Source of the DNA: Nitrospirota bacterium
GTDB lineage: Bacteria > Nitrospirota > Thermodesulfovibrionia > UBA6902
NCBI GenBank assembly: GCA_015491705.1
Contig: WFVK01000119.1
Span: forward strand, 1 to 6,586
DNA length: 6,586 bases
Reading direction: 5' to 3'
How positions within the stretch are numbered: position 1 is the stretch's first letter; each line of letters opens with the position of its first letter. The notes beneath the pieces were generated by a model. The model searched no databases. It was not told where the DNA came from and saw nothing but the letters and a program-made list of their open reading frames with translations. Positions 5,398 through 6,586 of this stretch are shown here, piece after piece. A program made the position numbers and the translations under genes.

Positions 5398-6586
5398 ATG
5401 AAGTCACTTTTGATTGTTGAGTCACCGGCCAAGGTAAAGACCCTCGGGAAGTTTCTCGGGAAAAGGTTTGCCATCAAGGCATCCATCGGGCATGTGAAAG
5501 ACCTGCCGAGGAAAGAGCTTGGTGTGGATATCGAAAACAACCTCTCCCCTACTTACGTGGTGATCGAGGGAAAGGAAAAAGTCCTGAACGAGCTGAAAAG
5601 GGCGGCCAGGAATGCAGACAGGGTATTCCTCGGGCCTGACCCCGACAGGGAGGGAGAGGCGATAGCATGGCATATTGCCGAGGAATTAAACGGCTCATCC
5701 CCGGATAAAATAGTCCGGGTGGAGTTTAATGAAATAACAGAGAAAGCCGTGACAGAGGCCATCAGCCATCCGAGAAAGATCAATATGAATCTCGTCGACG
5801 CCCAGCAGGCGAGGAGAATACTGGACAGGCTTGTGGGCTACAAGCTGTCGCCCCTGCTGTGGCGCAAGGTCCGCCGCGGTCTCAGCGCCGGGAGGGTCCA
5901 GTCCGTGGCCCTCAGGCTTGTGGTGGACAGGGAACGCGAGATCCAGGCATTCAGGCCCGAGGAGTACTGGAGCATTACGGCAACGCTGCAGGGCAAGGAG
6001 CCGCCGCCGTTTGACGCAAGGCTGTTTCACATAAACGGGAAAAAGGCAAAGGTCAGAAATGAATCCGAAGCCCGGAAAATAGTGGAGGATACAGAGGGCA
6101 AAGGCTTTACCGTAAAAAAGATAGAAGTAAAGAAGAGGAGACGCTCCCCGGCCCCGCCGTTTATTACAAGCACGCTCCAGCAGGAGGCGTCAAGAAAGCT
6201 CAGGTTCACGGCCAAGAAGACCATGCTTGTGGCACAGCAGCTCTATGAAGGGATAGAACTCGGTGATGAAGGCTCCACAGGGCTTATAACTTATATGAGA
6301 ACCGACTCGGTGAGGGTCTCCGCTGAAGCACAGCAGGAGGCCCGGGCGCTGATAAGGGGTGAATTCGGCAAGGAGTACCTGCCGCAGAAACCGCCGGTTT
6401 ACAAGAGCAAAAAGTCTTCACAGGATGCGCACGAGGCAATAAGGCCCACCTCGCTTCTCAGGCCCCCGGCCGCGGTAAAAAAGTATTTGACCAGGGACCA
6501 GTACAATCTTTACAAACTCATCTGGAACCGTTTTGTTGCCAGCCAAATGCATCATGCCCTTCTGGAGCAGACCTCTGTCGATATAG
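5398..6586 (+). CDS. topA: DNA topoisomerase I (type IA), 5' part, cut by the window edge
   Basis: This enzyme relaxes negative supercoils by cutting one strand through a 5'-phosphotyrosine link. The first 396 codons are present, open to the edge. The N-terminal TOPRIM domain starts with LLIVESPAKVKTLGKFLG (4-21; Glu8 expected catalytic) and contains GPDPDREGEAIAWH with the metal-binding acids Asp81, Asp83 and Glu85. LDRLVGYKLSPLLW and GLSAGRVQSVALRL are typical of domains II and IV. GLITYMRTDSVR holds the catalytic Tyr299. SSQDAHEAIRPT follows, as in all bacterial TopA. The remaining domain I/IV residues and the C-terminal zinc-ribbon region lie outside the window. The start has AAGGAG 9 b upstream and opens exactly at the family N-terminus. 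The 166-b gap after dprA, with promoter-like and hairpin sequences, suggests topA has its own promoter. dprA-topA adjacency is common in bacteria. Confidence 0.96.
   Translation, partial: MKSLLIVESPAKVKTLGKFLGKRFAIKASIGHVKDLPRKELGVDIENNLSPTYVVIEGKEKVLNELKRAARNADRVFLGPDPDREGEAIAWHIAEELNGSSPDKIVRVEFNEITEKAVTEAISHPRKINMNLVDAQQARRILDRLVGYKLSPLLWRKVRRGLSAGRVQSVALRLVVDREREIQAFRPEEYWSITATLQGKEPPPFDARLFHINGKKAKVRNESEARKIVEDTEGKGFTVKKIEVKKRRRSPAPPFITSTLQQEASRKLRFTAKKTMLVAQQLYEGIELGDEGSTGLITYMRTDSVRVSAEAQQEARALIRGEFGKEYLPQKPPVYKSKKSSQDAHEAIRPTSLLRPPAAVKKYLTRDQYNLYKLIWNRFVASQMHHALLEQTSVDI

Overview
The window is a stretch of bacterial chromosome with four co-oriented housekeeping genes, all on the + strand. 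They are a coenzyme B12-dependent (class II) ribonucleotide reductase (nrdJ, 169-2421), argininosuccinate synthase (argG, 2935-4131), the DNA-processing/natural-transformation protein DprA (dprA, 4134-5231), and the 5' two-thirds or so of DNA topoisomerase I (topA, from 5398 and running off the right edge). The moderate GC content, the heavy use of AGG for arginine and ATA for isoleucine, and the reliance on a class II reductase suggest an anaerobic lineage such as Nitrospirota (Thermodesulfovibrio-like) or a former deltaproteobacterium. This is inference from codon habit and gene content; no marker in the window settles it.

Region by region: bases 1-168 are a non-coding leader for nrdJ that is rich in inverted repeats, with four separate ones, and ends in a strong Shine-Dalgarno sequence. 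nrdJ follows. Bases 2422-2934 (513 b) hold no convincing gene. They contain weak inverted repeats, a REP-like GC-rich hairpin with an AGGGTGAG tail, a plausible sigma-70-type promoter and a structured leader just before argG. argG and dprA are separated by 2 b and are probably cotranscribed and translationally coupled. The 166-b gap before topA holds a second copy of an approximately 30-b hairpin element also found before nrdJ, a sequence closely resembling a flagellar sigma-28 (FliA) promoter, and a perfect 11-bp hairpin sitting directly on the topA ribosome-binding site.

Functionally, three of the four genes serve DNA: deoxynucleotide supply, handling of incoming single-stranded DNA, and supercoil relaxation. 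argG is the arginine-biosynthesis outsider. I see no mobile element, CRISPR array, tRNA, rRNA, phage gene or novel multi-gene system. The points worth a second look are all in the intergenic regions: the shared element before nrdJ and topA, the sigma-28-like site, the topA leader hairpin, the palindromes before nrdJ and the folded argG leader.
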